Assembly (NCBI GenBank): GCA_018105865.1
Contig: CM030851.1
Span: 846,501-910,500 of the forward strand
From: Metaphire vulgaris
Taxonomy: Eukaryota > Annelida > Clitellata > Crassiclitellata > Megascolecidae
DNA: 64,000 bases
Reading direction: 5' to 3'
Positions 46,601 through 57,091 of the stretch are shown here, piece after piece. The position numbers were made by a program, and so were the translations under genes. How positions within the stretch are numbered: the stretch's first letter is position 1; the number at the start of each line of letters is the position of its first letter. The notes beneath the pieces were generated by a model. That model did not search any database and had not been told where the DNA came from. It saw nothing but the letters and a program-made list of their open reading frames with translations.

Positions 46601-49600
46601 GATTCCAGCATCAACTTCTGATCACGAAATCTTCGCAATCGGTGTCTGTTGATGACAAAATTCATCGTCGTCAGAAACTCCCAAAGTATTGCAAATAGGT
46701 ACAAACTTAAGTGAGCAACTGGTCTCAGAGCAGAACTGGATGGAAGATTGTGTTTTGGACATGCCTGAAGTATTTACCAGGCAGACGTAGCAGTCATCAG
46801 CATGCATGGTTTCGAGGCTCTATGCCACACCACTGAACCCAAAGCTAAGACTTTTTTCTCTGACCTTTAGTCTTTTTCTCTGACCTTTAGTCACATTATG
46901 AACTCTCTGAGGCTTTTAACACATGTCCTGCACACTTTATGTGGTGCCCAAGGTTTTCCTGGTCACCCAATTTAACTGCGAAATATGCATGACAAGCTTT
47001 ATAGTTTAGGTGTTGTAAAATAACCACAAATGTAGCAAAATTTGTCAGGATCATTCCTGCACTGCCCACGAAGTGTTCCAGTGCTGGGTGACATTTTATT
47101 TAGAAGGGTTAAATTTGCTGCAACTTGTAAGACTAACGACTGAATGCTGCCGTCGGTTTCACGCCCGTATATCCATAAAATGTTGACGTCTGCAGTTTAA
47201 GACTGCCTATTAAACTGTTGTGTTATTAAATAGTTATGTCCACTGCATATTAAGCATATCTTTTGCACATCCTTGATATTCAATATAGCTAAAGAATTAT
47301 AATACATAATGCTACATTATTACTGTAAACAGTAAATCAGTAAACAGCATTTTGCGGAAAAACTGGACGTGATAGGAGAAAATGGGTGTGATTTTTGGAT
47401 TCAGCACACCAAAATACATAAAGATCACATGTTGTCTTCAAGTCAGCAAAATTGACGTAGACCAGTGTTATCGGTAAATAGAAAACCTACGTGTCTTAAT
47501 CGATGTCATAATTTATGGACGACGCTTTAAGGGGCGGGGGAGCCGATATGTGTGACGTACTTTTAGGGGTCGAGATCTGTGACAGTTTGTGACAGAGGGG
47601 AGGGGATCAAAATTATCAAAAATAGCGTTACGTACTTTATGGACGGCCCCTTTCCTGTCATGAAGATTATACAGAGTTTGGGACACTAAAATGGATATTG
47701 TCGCGTAATTCACATCAACAGGAAAGTTTTCAAATGACGGCACATGTCGGGTAGATCGAAGACATTCTAATTAGGCGGATTCTATTACTCTGGCGTTGTC
47801 CTTTCCATCAATCGAATCCGCGAAGACTGCTGACTGTCAAAACACACCAGAATACTAGGATTATAGGAGCACATAGAACGCAAAAATGTTGTCTAAATAT
47901 TGAGGCATTTAATTAGATGAGTCTATGATTCTAAGCGATCTTGTATTATTGCTTTCGATTGCTGAATGTAAAATGCAAAAAACTTCCCGAGTTGAATAAT
48001 CTCTTTGAGCAATGTACTGGAAGTTTCAGCTGAGAAGACCTAGGCAGACCATATTTAAGTTTCACTTGCGTCTTCAATGTTTCCTTGACATTCCAGAAAT
48101 CAACGAATGTGAATCCTTCCCTTGTTATGGATTTGGCAAATGCATCGACCTCGTCAACGACTACCAATGCAGATGTAATCCAGGCTACGAAATCAAGAAT
48201 AACGATTCTCATCACGAATGCATCCGTACGTAGCACAATTTAAGTTTCAAACTAAAATCAGCAGAAACATTTCAGCAATGGCCTTTGTTTGTATCTTCCA
48301 AGCAAGGAAAGGGTCTCCAGCCCCAGTCCTGCCATGAAGATCATACAGAGTTTGGGACACTAAATATGGATATTGAGCATAGGCTGAGCGACATATTGGT
48401 AGCTAAGCCAGTCTGTACACAGAGTATTTGCCGATGTACAGCAATATAGCCTGAAAATATGCTGCAAATCTCAAGATTTGAACTTCGTCGCCTATTCGGA
48501 ATTGTAAATGTCACTCTGCAGAAGCCTCGGTGGGTGCCTCCATACCTGATCCCTGGCTACGCCAGTGGTAATAACTCGTCTTGATAGTTTGTCTGAGATG
48601 GATCTAAACTCGACCACAGCTTAATCAGCCTAAGCAGGCATGCGTAACTGGGACCGATGGAGCCAGGTGACCCATAATTCCAGAGCACCTGATGTAAAAC
48701 AATTTCAGGGCCCCAATTTTTTTATCCCAGTACGCCACTAGCTGATTATATATAATGATTCATAACCACCCACAGCGTATAATAACATGCCATGTCTTGT
48801 TTAAAATGGGCAAAAGTGAGTTTTCTTGTACAAAGCAGTTATAAATATCTCTGTTTTAGCGATAGACTTCTGTAGCCAGTCAAATTATACATGCTTCAAC
48901 AATGGAACATGCATAAATCAACCTCAATACTCTCGGTATTACTGCCAATGTCCTCCTACAGAGAATAACAGGACCTTTTATGCTGGACTGGATTGCGGAC
49001 ATAGTAAGTTTGGTCAGATATTTCGTGAAGCAAAAATAATCTTAACACTGCGGATTGAAAACCAGCCACCTATGTAGGCCTACAGGCTACAGTAACTAAA
49101 TCGAGTCTAAAATAACAACTATGCTGTCGACTCAGTTTCATGAGCAGCAAACGCAAAAATTAGGCCTATATTCATGGGCGTATCGTGAAATTTCATGCCT
49201 ACCTTAGAATCCATTCTTTAACATTTTTTATTTAAAACATTTTACTGTAAAAATAAAGTTATAGTTTGTTGCTGACTTGCAGGTTCTCTCTCCATCATTA
49301 CTTTAGCCACTGCAGAAGTAGGCCTACACGTAAATATGGACTTACCGTTCGATCAAAATTTAACCATTCAAATTTTCTAATTTTTCAGCAACCACCGTTT
49401 TACCAACTGCTGAACGGATTTTCCCGACGTTTGGTATTCTTGCCGGTGGAGCGAGACTTACGGTTAGAGGGAAAGAAATGGCGTCTCTTGTACCATTTGG
49501 AGCGTATTTCCTTAGCAGTGAAAATCCGAACTCAGCTCTCTATGGAAATGTTGATCCAAACAGCCTGTAAGTAAATAAATGGGGTTGCATACATATATAT

Positions 49601-49603
49601 ATA

Positions 49604-49649
<46 letters not shown>

Positions 49650-52600
49650 TTTGTGCTAAGAATTTGCCACCATTAGACTAACGTTGCAAATCTGACATCT
49701 AATACATCGTGGACAAGCAGAAATGCAACTTTGCTTTCAAGTCTGATTTAGCAAGCAATATTGAGCTGTTGATTACTGGATAAATTGTAACTTGGATTTT
49801 TGTGTCATAAAGCAGTACTAATCATAGACAACAGTTAGATATGATCAATGGCGTAGCCAGGATTCCGGAACGGAATGGGGTTTTGTTTTGACTTTTGACC
49901 GTAACCAACTTTCGAAAGATCTTGACAACCACAAAAAGGTCATCCTATGTATCTATCCTATGTCTTTCCTTCAAAAATGTTTAATTTCAGATGCTGACAA
50001 GCAAAAAGGTCATCACGTCTATAGCGCTTTAAAACGTTTGGTCAGCAGCCCAAGGGGGCTTGACCATCAAAAACGCGTCCGAAAATTTAAAATACATGGA
50101 AACACATTAAACAAAATATTTCGTCGGCGCCCAAGAGGGGGTTTTAACTCCCAACCCCTCTTGGCTACGCTACTGAATATGATACAATAAAGCTTGTTGG
50201 TGTGGCAATCATGAAAAGTAGACGACTTCTGCTTCACGGTAGATGTTGTAAGTTCTGAGATACTGTCGTAGATGAGTATGAGCAACCAACGAAAGCAGTT
50301 AAATACGGGCCAAAAATCCTCGTGTATTTTGGTGTATATCCCATCTGTTTGTATCCATTAAATGACATGAATACGGGTTTTGAGAAATGTAGGCCTACTC
50401 ATTTTTGTCCAGAGAAATGTTTGTGATTGCGAGAATTCACAAACTGCATAGGATCACTTATCTGTTTAACTTTATCGAATCGACGCTGTCCCGGGTTGAT
50501 CCTCCCTTCAATAGTTTGTCCTTTATATTTCAAAAGACGTATTTACTCGCCTCAAAACCAAGAAGATCGTACGATACGATTACTATTGGCCTGATGAAGT
50601 TTGGAGGTACAAGACAATCCCACCTAATACCCTTGATCTGGACAGTTGACACTGTACACATGTATTAAATTTTGTCTTGCGGTGCGATAGGCCTATTAAT
50701 AATTATAGGCCTGGATCGGAAGTGAATATATCTCCTGCATCTAAGACATCTATGAAATAATTGTTCGTTTGCAGTTCAGACACTTCGCTGGTTGTAATTA
50801 GTCCACTTGCAACTGATGTGTATGTCAATCGTGTTCTGAACGTTGTACTCGATTACAATGGTCGGCTAAACGTGACAATACCCGGAGGTACTTTCACGTA
50901 CAAAGGCAATCCGGTGATTAAAGACATAACGCCAAGAGATCTACTAGCAGCGTAAATATTACGACAAAAGATTACTTTTGAAATTGATAGATACATTCGA
51001 TCTAAAGGTATACTCTATTAATTAATTAGCAGAGCTACGAAATAGGAAATAATAATAGACATCCTATTGCGTTGATTTAACAGTAGGTACTTTAGAGAAA
51101 ATTGCATTTAATTAATTTGTATAATGTCGAATTAATAATACGTTCATTACGATTGCAGCTAATTATTGCTGGATTTTATGGATACAGCATCGTTACAAAT
51201 TATTGTTATATATTTTACTGCAGAGGAGGCATTCTATTAACGATAATCGGCGATAACATGAATGTGGTTTCGAACCCATTGATGCTCATTGCAACAATAT
51301 TCAGAAACATTACAGCTTCAAATGGCTTCACGGAAAGAAACTACAGAGAAGTGAGATAAATGGTTTATTCTCACAATTTATCAACAAGTGACTTCACAGA
51401 CGTTTTGTAATAAATATAACTTGGTTTTATGATGTAATGTATTATTTTACTGATACCGAGAGAATAAGTACCATATGTCTAACTAAGATCACTGAGGGCT
51501 GATAAGACGATGGGTCAACCTTCGGAAATGTCAAGAAGTGGAAAACCAGTTTAAAATGCTCGAGTTTGAATAAAAAGAACGATCGAGGATTCAATTTTAA
51601 GTATACAGAATCAGCGAATGATCTTTACAATATTAAATCTGTTAAATTATTATAGAATAGCAAATATTGCAGCATTCTAAAGCAGATAACAAAACGAATA
51701 CAGCAAAGCAACTGATAACGCAGCTATACTACGATGATACTCGTTTGACGCTTCGTTTTTATCGACTCAGAAGATTCGCCAATCTTACAGACACACGGTG
51801 ATGAAGATTATGTGATCTGTGGATATTTCTAGAGTTGTTCCTCTAAGAATGAAGCTACAATGACATGTCGTATTCCTTTGGGGGTTGTTCCTGGTTCGTT
51901 CCTAGCAAACAACCGCGCTGTTCCGTCTAGATCAGGACTTGCACTCTTTCGTCCGTCGCCCAACCGTCGCCGGCGCCGGAAGAGAGAACCAATCGCTGCA
52001 ATAACCGACACAGGAACCAACAGCACATTTGAAATGTATCTTGGCTTTGTTTTCGACGATCTTCCGACCTACGAGAACACCAGCAAATCACTGCCGAACA
52101 TCACGTTTACACTCGTAACGACGCTGCCGACGATAGATCGCCTGGACGGTGCAATAGACTTCAGACCAGAGACGCAGACGTTTGCTATTGTTACGGTAAT
52201 TGTTTTTAAAGATGTCATCTCTGTGGCTGTCAGTGGATTGGAGGATTTTTACTATAGATTATTATGAATAGACTTAGTTGAATGATTTGTAACCAACGGT
52301 GTTGCCTATTGCTAAAGTCTCACTATTTTACCATGCGACTCCAATGCCAGGAACACCTCTGAGTATGAATATAAGAGACGCTATACAAATGCTACATTAC
52401 ATTACGTGGATCTCCACAGTGGCGTAGTCAGCTTATAGAAAGTGGGGTTGTTATCTAGAGGCACTATGCATCTGAACACCAGCGGGGGCCGCAGCCGACC
52501 CTCCCCCCACTACCCCTCCTTCAACCAAAAGTCAACGGATTTACATAAATTGGTCTGGTCATATTTTTAAAAATATTGTTTGAACAGCCCCAAACAACCC

Positions 52601-53154
52601 CGTGGCTACGCCGCTGGATCTCCATCTTAAAGAGCCAATCAAACGATCAATATCTGTTCTCTATTTTAACGTCTCTCTTATGTCTTAATTGCACAAAATC
52701 TAATAAATGTTTTCAAATAAAGTAGAGTTTGCAATAATTCATCGCATCGTTTTCATCAAAAATCCAGTCTGAAATCAGAAGTAAACCTTGCATAATTTGC
52801 AATTGCTTTCTTAGGGTTCGAATCTGACGCTAGGCTGTTCCATCACTGACTACACTATCATGGTCGGAAATGAAACCTGTTCTGTGACAAATTTAACAAA
52901 CAATGAGATCACCTACATGCCGCCTAAAGAAAAGCCGGCCACGCCAGACTGTGAAACGACCGAAGGATTGTTTACTGTGACGGTAAAGTTATCTGCACTA
53001 TGATCTTAACAAGCGTTAACGATAGTCTAACATTTCACAGACGTTTGGCCGATGATTCATTCCAAAAAACCTTAGAAGCAGATAAAAAGATGTATTTATC
53101 TTATATCTTCAATTGATAGTGTAGCTACAAGGTTAATAATTGCCTCGGTATACA

Positions 53155-53207
<53 letters not shown>

Positions 53208-53661
53208 AGTAAATGAGGACATGTGCTGTTCGTGGTCTTAAAATTGTTGAAGACGTTTAAGGCGTTTGCTGATATCTACTATAAATTATAGAGACCTCGA
53301 TAAAACGCATTCAATTTCTTAGAATACTAGTTGTACAATTTATATTGCTAAATTAAATGGTTTTACTCTGGTTATACTGTGGTAATGGGCCATTTTGACC
53401 TGATGTTTTTTAATTACGGTAAATTTAAAAGAAATTATGCCTGGATGTCTTAAATAGGTGAAGGTCGCTTCCGTCGCTCAGACAGCTTACTGCCTACGAT
53501 ACGTTTACGGAGAATCCAAAAGCAAAAGGGCGTTGATTATTGGAGTAAGCGTGGCTGGAGGAGTCATTCTTCTTCTCGCTCTCGTGATCATCTCTCGCTG
53601 TGTGACAGTCAAGAGAAAGACGAAGAAACAAGAATCAGATGACAAAAGTATTTGTCCATGA
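37450..53661 (+). CDS. Mucin-like repeat / EGF / IPT single-pass membrane receptor
   Basis: Proposed exons: 37450-37615, 37747 into the gap at 43869, 44322-44594, 44870-44980, 48097-48225, 48860-49003, 49389-49566, 50775-50951, 51224-51350, 51833-52195, 52815-52982 and 53458-53661. From 44322 onward every junction agrees in phase (1,1,1,1,2,2,0,0,0). Order: signal peptide, about 20 Ser/Thr-rich 100-residue units, a Ser/Thr linker, EGF, calcium-type EGF, EGF, plexin/MET-type IPT modules, membrane helix, short basic tail. That makes more than 2,700 residues if the array is correct. The domains imply a cell-surface adhesion or recognition protein; the ligand is unknown. There is no kinase and no plexin GAP domain. 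I know no named protein with this order. The array is frame-broken in several units and truncated by 100 Ns, probably for assembly reasons. The 5' two exons are less certain than the rest. Confidence 0.8.
37747..43868 (+). CDS. Coding tandem array, about 20 units of 300 bp
   Basis: In the coding frame each unit gives 100 residues including [51 protein letters not shown] and [17 protein letters not shown] unit has 27 Ser, 17 Thr, 16 Asp/Glu, two Lys/Arg and no Cys, so it is an acidic, probably heavily O-glycosylated mucin-like stalk. The two GDESxFS blocks suggest an older internal duplication. The intended frame has no stop in a clean unit while the other two frames do. Units near 38250, 39385, 40285-40540, 41390-41770, 42045-42200, 42880 and 43035-43160 carry indels that break the frame. 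Confidence 0.78.
37747..43868 (+). repeat. 300-bp coding minisatellite array
   Basis: The landmark GATGCCTTGCTTTCAA recurs at 300-bp spacing in clean stretches (37861, 38161, 38471, 38771, 39071, 39371, 39675, 39975 and on to 43733), about 20 copies. Clean units differ by only one or two bases (for example ACGACAACA versus ACGACCACA), which implies recent homogenisation. Confidence 0.95.
43869..43968. other. Assembly gap of 100 N
   Basis: Exactly 100 Ns break the array in the middle of a unit. This is a standard placeholder length, so the true number of units and the end of the exon are unknown. Confidence 0.99.
44322..44594 (+). CDS. Receptor Ser/Thr-rich linker exon
   Basis: Encodes [20 protein letters not shown] and then repeated Ser/Thr runs ([20 protein letters not shown]). 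It is non-repetitive and resembles the array in composition only. Phase 1 in and out, so it is interchangeable with EGF exons. Donor GACG/GTAAGA. Confidence 0.78.
44870..44980 (+). CDS. Receptor EGF module 1
   Basis: Encodes [17 protein letters not shown] and [18 protein letters not shown], six cysteines in EGF spacing with the CxCxxGYtGxxC end. It is a symmetric phase 1-1 exon of 111 bp, typical for shuffled EGF modules. Confidence 0.9.
45255..45342 (+). pseudogene. Partial duplicate of the EGF module 1 exon
   Basis: Copies the 3' end of the preceding intron, the acceptor (TCTAATAG) and the first codons to ...NPCKYQ of 44813-44900, then repeats AATCCATGTAAATATCA and stops. The remaining four EGF cysteines are missing, so splicing to it would not give a module. 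Confidence 0.75.
45961..46810 (-). pseudogene. Decayed repeat-family protein (unnamed invertebrate multicopy gene)
   Basis: Minus-strand pieces across stops read [20 protein letters not shown] then [13 protein letters not shown], and later [19 protein letters not shown] followed by KKRRFL. The 'E.GE.FHQDI..ME.R' segment matches, from memory, an uncharacterised multicopy protein widely found as repeats in arthropod and marine invertebrate genomes. Stops and frameshifts show that it is dead. Confidence 0.42.
47500..47652. repeat. MITE end fragments (GTCCATAAA family)
   Basis: Two ends with the same orientation (ATAATTTATGGACGACGC at 47508 and CGTACTTTATGGACGGCCCC at 47631) rather than an inverted pair. 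They may be a rearranged copy or two partial copies. Confidence 0.45.
48097..48225 (+). CDS. Receptor EGF module 2 (calcium-binding type)
   Basis: Encodes [20 protein letters not shown] and [20 protein letters not shown], ending ECI. The (D/E)IxEC start and the YxCxCxxGY end fit calcium-binding EGF. Phase 1-1, 129 bp. Confidence 0.9.
48860..49003 (+). CDS. Receptor EGF module 3
   Basis: Encodes [20 protein letters not shown] and [20 protein letters not shown], ending DCGH. Six cysteines in EGF order with a longer last loop and three N-glycosylation sequons (NYT, NGT, NRT). Phase 1-1. Confidence 0.87.
49389..49566 (+). CDS. Receptor IPT module, first exon
   Basis: Encodes [20 protein letters not shown] and [14 protein letters not shown]. 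The 'P..G...GGa.LTvrG' core is the start of an IPT/TIG immunoglobulin-like fold. It leaves in phase 2 at CCT/GTAAGT, which matches the next exon exactly. Confidence 0.78.
49592..49646. repeat. TA microsatellite in a receptor intron
   Basis: About 25 TA units with one interruption, directly after the donor of the first IPT exon. Confidence 0.9.
49846..50175. repeat. hAT-type MITE (CAGTGGCGTAGC family), copy 2
   Basis: CAATGGCGTAGCCAGG at the left and TTGGCTACGCTACTG at the right are inverted. Flanks GATATGAT and AATATGAT share seven of eight bases. Internally it has TGACAAGCAAAAAGGTCATC at 49995. Confidence 0.78.
50775..50951 (+). CDS. Receptor IPT module, second exon
   Basis: Encodes [20 protein letters not shown] and [20 protein letters not shown], ending DLLAA. 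The F.Y..nP.I..I.P pattern is the strand that ends one IPT domain and leads into the next, as in plexins and MET. Phase 2-2. Confidence 0.82.
51224..51350 (+). CDS. Receptor IPT module 2 start
   Basis: Encodes [20 protein letters not shown], a clear IPT core (GG..LTI.G.n), and two more sequon-rich turns (RNITASNG). It ends in phase 0 at GAA/GTGAGA. Confidence 0.87.
51833..52195 (+). CDS. Receptor IPT module 2 end with polybasic site
   Basis: Begins [15 protein letters not shown], the cysteine-containing end strand of a plexin-type IPT fold, then a long insertion with RRRRRKR followed by E (51965-51985), then [18 protein letters not shown]. The basic run is a strong match to the furin-type R-X-K/R-R site and lies in an extracellular loop, so cleavage into two chains is plausible. 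Confidence 0.85.
52417..52616. repeat. hAT-type MITE (CAGTGGCGTAGC family), copy 3
   Basis: CAGTGGCGTAGTC at the left and GTGGCTACGCCGCTG at the right, with a perfect 8-bp duplication GATCTCCA on both sides (52409-52416, 52617-52624). It lies in a receptor intron. Confidence 0.85.
52815..52982 (+). CDS. Receptor IPT module 3
   Basis: Encodes [20 protein letters not shown] and [20 protein letters not shown]. This closely follows the plexin/MET IPT pattern 'G.NL....D..V.vG...C.vt.l....l.c.PP', with the usual last cysteine replaced by Tyr. Phase 0-0. Confidence 0.87.
53155..53205. repeat. TA microsatellite in a receptor intron
   Basis: About 25 uninterrupted TA units between the IPT3 and membrane-helix exons. 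Confidence 0.9.
53458..53661 (+). CDS. Receptor membrane helix and cytoplasmic tail exon
   Basis: Encodes a membrane-proximal segment ([15 protein letters not shown]), a membrane helix [20 protein letters not shown] (about 53542-53610), then a short tail rich in Lys ([17 protein letters not shown]) and a stop. The tail has no kinase, GAP or obvious tyrosine motif. The stop-transfer charges place the N-terminal domains outside the cell. Confidence 0.92.
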   Translation: MKVASVAQTAYCLRYVYGESKSKRALIIGVSVAGGVILLLALVIISRCVTVKRKTKKQESDDKSICP

Positions 53662-53785
53662 CAAAAGAACTACTGTGAGGACAATGGAATAAGTCAGAAG
53701 TAAAGCAGAGGCTGTACTGTGTAAAGTTTGTGCTTAGTTTATTTGTTTATTATTAGGTTTGTGTTTTTAAAATTTTATTTTAAAT

Positions 53786-53819
<34 letters not shown>

Positions 53820-53901
53820 TAGTTTTGTTCAGCTGATTTGTGTTTTCCTTGGTTGTGTACTACTGGTTGTGTACTACTTTTGTTATGCTGTGCTTGTCAT
53901 G

Positions 53902-53907
53902 ATTAAA
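53902..53907 (+). promoter_or_regulatory. Putative polyadenylation signal ATTAAA
   Basis: 240 bp downstream of the receptor stop codon; the best candidate in the short T-rich 3' UTR. Confidence 0.4.
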
Positions 53908-54649
53908 GATGATTAGTAATTGGACTCCGACTATTCAGCATTATAGATCAACGGTGCTAATATCGAAGGCCTATTAGAAAGTGTAAATAGTAATGTTTTA
54001 GGTCTCTTATACTGTAGTTAACAGTGGTGCAGTCAAGATTTGGGATTGGGGCGGGGGACTCATCGACAATTAAAAGTCATTTTAATGATCATTGATGATG
54101 TCTTGGATAGTGCTTTGACCTGGTAATCGAGACATGTTACTTTAAAAGCCCATTAGTTTAGATGTAGTGTAGACAGGATGAAGTATACACTCTGAGATTT
54201 TGATAGCGAAATGAAAGAATATAGTGTAGAGTGATTGCACTTTACTCGTCTGAGAGGCTGCTCATCTTCAGTCTAATAAGACAACTGTATTTTCACGTCA
54301 TTTGTGAATCAGATATTAGTCTAAGTGTAACATATCAGTTTCAAAACGGTTCCCAAAACAGATTTTAGTCAGTCGGCGTACACTTTCTTCTTTTTTATGT
54401 GTCAGACTATTTTTGGTTTAAATCATTTTTCTCCATTTCTCTCTAAAATATTCTTCCATTTCTCTCTAAGAAAACACTTCATAAGGTCAAATTTTTGTGG
54501 TTTCCAGCATAAACATGGTAAAATTATCATAGCTTTAAACCATGTCTTCAAACATTTGTAAGGATAAGTCAACATTAGCTTAATCATTAACTAGTTACAG
54601 TAACCTAAAGCCGTTTATCAAATTAAAGCTTATTAGGATAAAATATCGT

Positions 54650-54765
54650 ACTGCCCCTATTGAGAGCCTGGCCAAAGTGGCCCCAACTGGGACCCTAACT
54701 TAATGTCAAATTAAACAACAAATGAATGGACCCCAATTAGAAGGATGAGCCCCAACGGCATCAGG
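54650..54765. repeat. MITE (CAGTGGCGGCTCC family), partial copy 3
   Basis: CCCCTATTGAGAGCCTGGCC and CAACTGGGACCCTAACTTAA match the interior of 30699-30891. The terminal repeats are missing. Confidence 0.55.
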
Positions 54766-54769
54766 TTTA

Positions 54770-55413
54770 CGAGAGCAATCGTACGATATTTTAAAGAAGT
54801 GCGTCTTAAGTTTTGATAGCGAACGTCTAGAAGGAGGTGACCGCAGTCACTGAGTCCGGAAGCGCGTTCCATAACAGAGGGTTACCTCGTGTCACAGATC
54901 TCTCCCCGAATTTCTCGGTCTTCGACGGAGGGAGGACAGGTTAAATCTCAGTTGAAGACGTCGATCATTCATCGTTGGCCGGTGATGACAGGTACTCCGA
55001 CAGGTTGGATCGTGTAAAGGGTCATCCAGCATCGTTTGTCACGATGCGCTTGAGAAAATCAACGGAGCCTGTCCCTGAGCAGTGGTGTCACGTGATCGTG
55101 CCATCTGACGCCGAAGATTAGCCGAGCAGACGCCTTAAAAGGACTGACTGCAGGCGGGCTAGATGGCAGTCATGCCAGTCATGTAGGCCCATGAGAATGC
55201 TGTTGCAATAGCCCGCTCGCCAGAGGATGAGGCTGCGAGCGAGTTGTATCTCAGCCGCTGTCGATAGGCCTATATATCGGCGGATCTCTTTGATGTTCCG
55301 GAGCTGGTAGAAGCATGTTCGCGTTACGTTGTTCAAGGTGGCCGACAGACGACGTGGTGTGTCACTCGGAAGTACACCGAGAAGACGAGCCTCAGCAGAC
55401 GATCTTTACGTGC
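54770..55413 (-). mobile_element. LINE reverse-transcriptase C-terminal fragment
   Basis: The minus strand reads CFYQLRNIKEIRRYIGLSTA, GYCNSILMGLHDWHDCHLAR and LARLQSVLLRRLL, then in another frame IFGVRWHDHVTPLL. This is the conserved 'LDYCNSLL.GLP..hLarLQ.VQN..ARLI' region of CR1/Rex-like LINEs. It is frameshifted and truncated. Confidence 0.75.
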
Positions 55414-55528
55414 ATCCGCACCAGTGGCGTCGCCAGGAATTTTTGGTTGGTGGGGCCAAAGGGGCTAGCGTGTCAGATTCCTTATCCACTTCTCACCCTA
55501 AAAAATTTTCTTCCATTTCGCGAATCTG

Positions 55529-57091
55529 AAAACTGGGGTAGAGCTCAAATTAATCGGCAACATTCACAATCGAGCCGATTATTAGGACAATCGGAACAAT
55601 CGGTAATCGGGTGCCAATCCGGCACCGATACCGATTAATCGTTAATATTCGTATTCGGGTCGATTATTAGAGTAATCGGAACAATCGGTTATGGGCTGCC
55701 GATTATTTGTTTCTGGGTGCCGTAGGACGAGTGAGTGGTGCCTGGTGACTGGTGAGTGTCGCCCTCTGGGAGTCTAGACTCCTTGGTCGCTTCCTTTGGG
55801 GTGGTGCTAAATATCTGGGGTCGGTGGCGGCTGTGAGCTCGTAGAACGGTCGATGGAGGGAGGGACGAAGGAGGGCCGGCTTATCTTGAATCCTTCATTC
55901 GATAGTCGGTCGGGGGCAGTTAATGTCACAGGTTGCCAGATATGACATCTGTTAACCACGGAGACTCAGAGACGATTAGCGTCCAGCTGACTTCGTCGGC
56001 ATCTCTTCACCCTCGGTCGGAGACGATTAGGTCCGATGATCTTATCTGACTTCATCGTCATTACTCAGATGCATTAGATGATTTGAATGTTAGTGTAGCT
56101 TTAGCTTGTTACAACCTACTGGTCTCAAAAAGCTAAGCCCGTGTCGATGTTTCAAGTTTCAACGTAGGCCTTTCTGGCGGAGACGTACGTCAATCAAGAT
56201 GGGCTTACGTGACAGTGGATGGGGCTGCCCCTTTGATTTTAAAACTCGCACGTTGTCGACCTATCTAATACGAATTTCAATTTATACATTAATGCATACA
56301 GTTATAGCAGCTTAATAAGGATATACGCAGGGCTTTTTTAAGTGGGAACGCATCCAGCGTTCTCACACCTTTGCCAGATTGTATATATAATTATGTATAT
56401 GTTATAATGCATTTAGGAACGTAAGGAGCGTTCCCACACCAGTTTGGATGAGCAAAAAGGATGAGTTCCCAAACCTTTTTCGCCGAAAATTAGCCGATAT
56501 ACGCATATATTTTTGCATCAAATACTAAATAAAAGATGTGCGTAAAAATACAAATGTCGAAACAACGGACGAGCTGCATTTGAACAGCACGTGGTTTTAA
56601 ATTTTAATGAATGAATAATTTCATAATCATAACTTCGGATATAAAATTGTAGATTACAATGTGAATAGAGACATCTAAAATTTGACATAATAAGTATTAA
56701 TGAGCAACATCATATTCATTAATGATTAAACATTGCATTGAGTCTCTTGGCAGGTCTCGAATTGCACCTGCATATCGAAGTCCGAAGACATGTTTTACGT
56801 TGTTAGGATTTGGCAAGTGTGGGGGCGTTGACAGAACGAATCATGGGGGCCAACCATTTGTTGTTTAATATATGTAGCATTAAGTATAGGGTCCCAAGAC
56901 GAGGCACTCAGCAGACGATCTCCGGTGGAGCCTCCACTGCATTTACGGCACCTTTACGGTATATTAGTTGAGTGCATGATCATTAAAAATACCTGATTTG
57001 GAGATTTAGGCAGACAATCGGTATCCAAAACAATCGGTTGTCTGACAATCAGAACAATCGGTAATCGGAACAATCGGCAAAATGTGCAATC
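55529..57091. mobile_element. AATCGG-rich insert of unknown class
   Basis: Both ends are packed with ACAATCGG/GTAATCGG units (55545-55705 and about 57010-57092). Between them lie AT-rich sequence and a partial MITE (56807-56945). No coding sequence was recognised. Its limits are set by comparison with the uninterrupted copy at 26633-26819. Confidence 0.6.
56807..56945. repeat. MITE (CAGTGGCGGCTCC family), copy 4, reversed
   Basis: GGATTTGGCAAGTGTGGGGG, CCAACCATTTGTTGTTTAAT and CGGTGGAGCCTCCACTG are the reverse complement of the 30699-30891 copy. The C-run-rich middle is replaced by other sequence. Confidence 0.6.

Larger units (their letters stand above)
45360..48096 (+). other. Receptor intron with repeat debris
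   Basis: AT-rich sequence without further EGF exons that I can find. It holds the decayed minus-strand ORF at 45961-46810 and GTCCATAAA-type MITE ends at 47500-47652. Confidence 0.5.
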
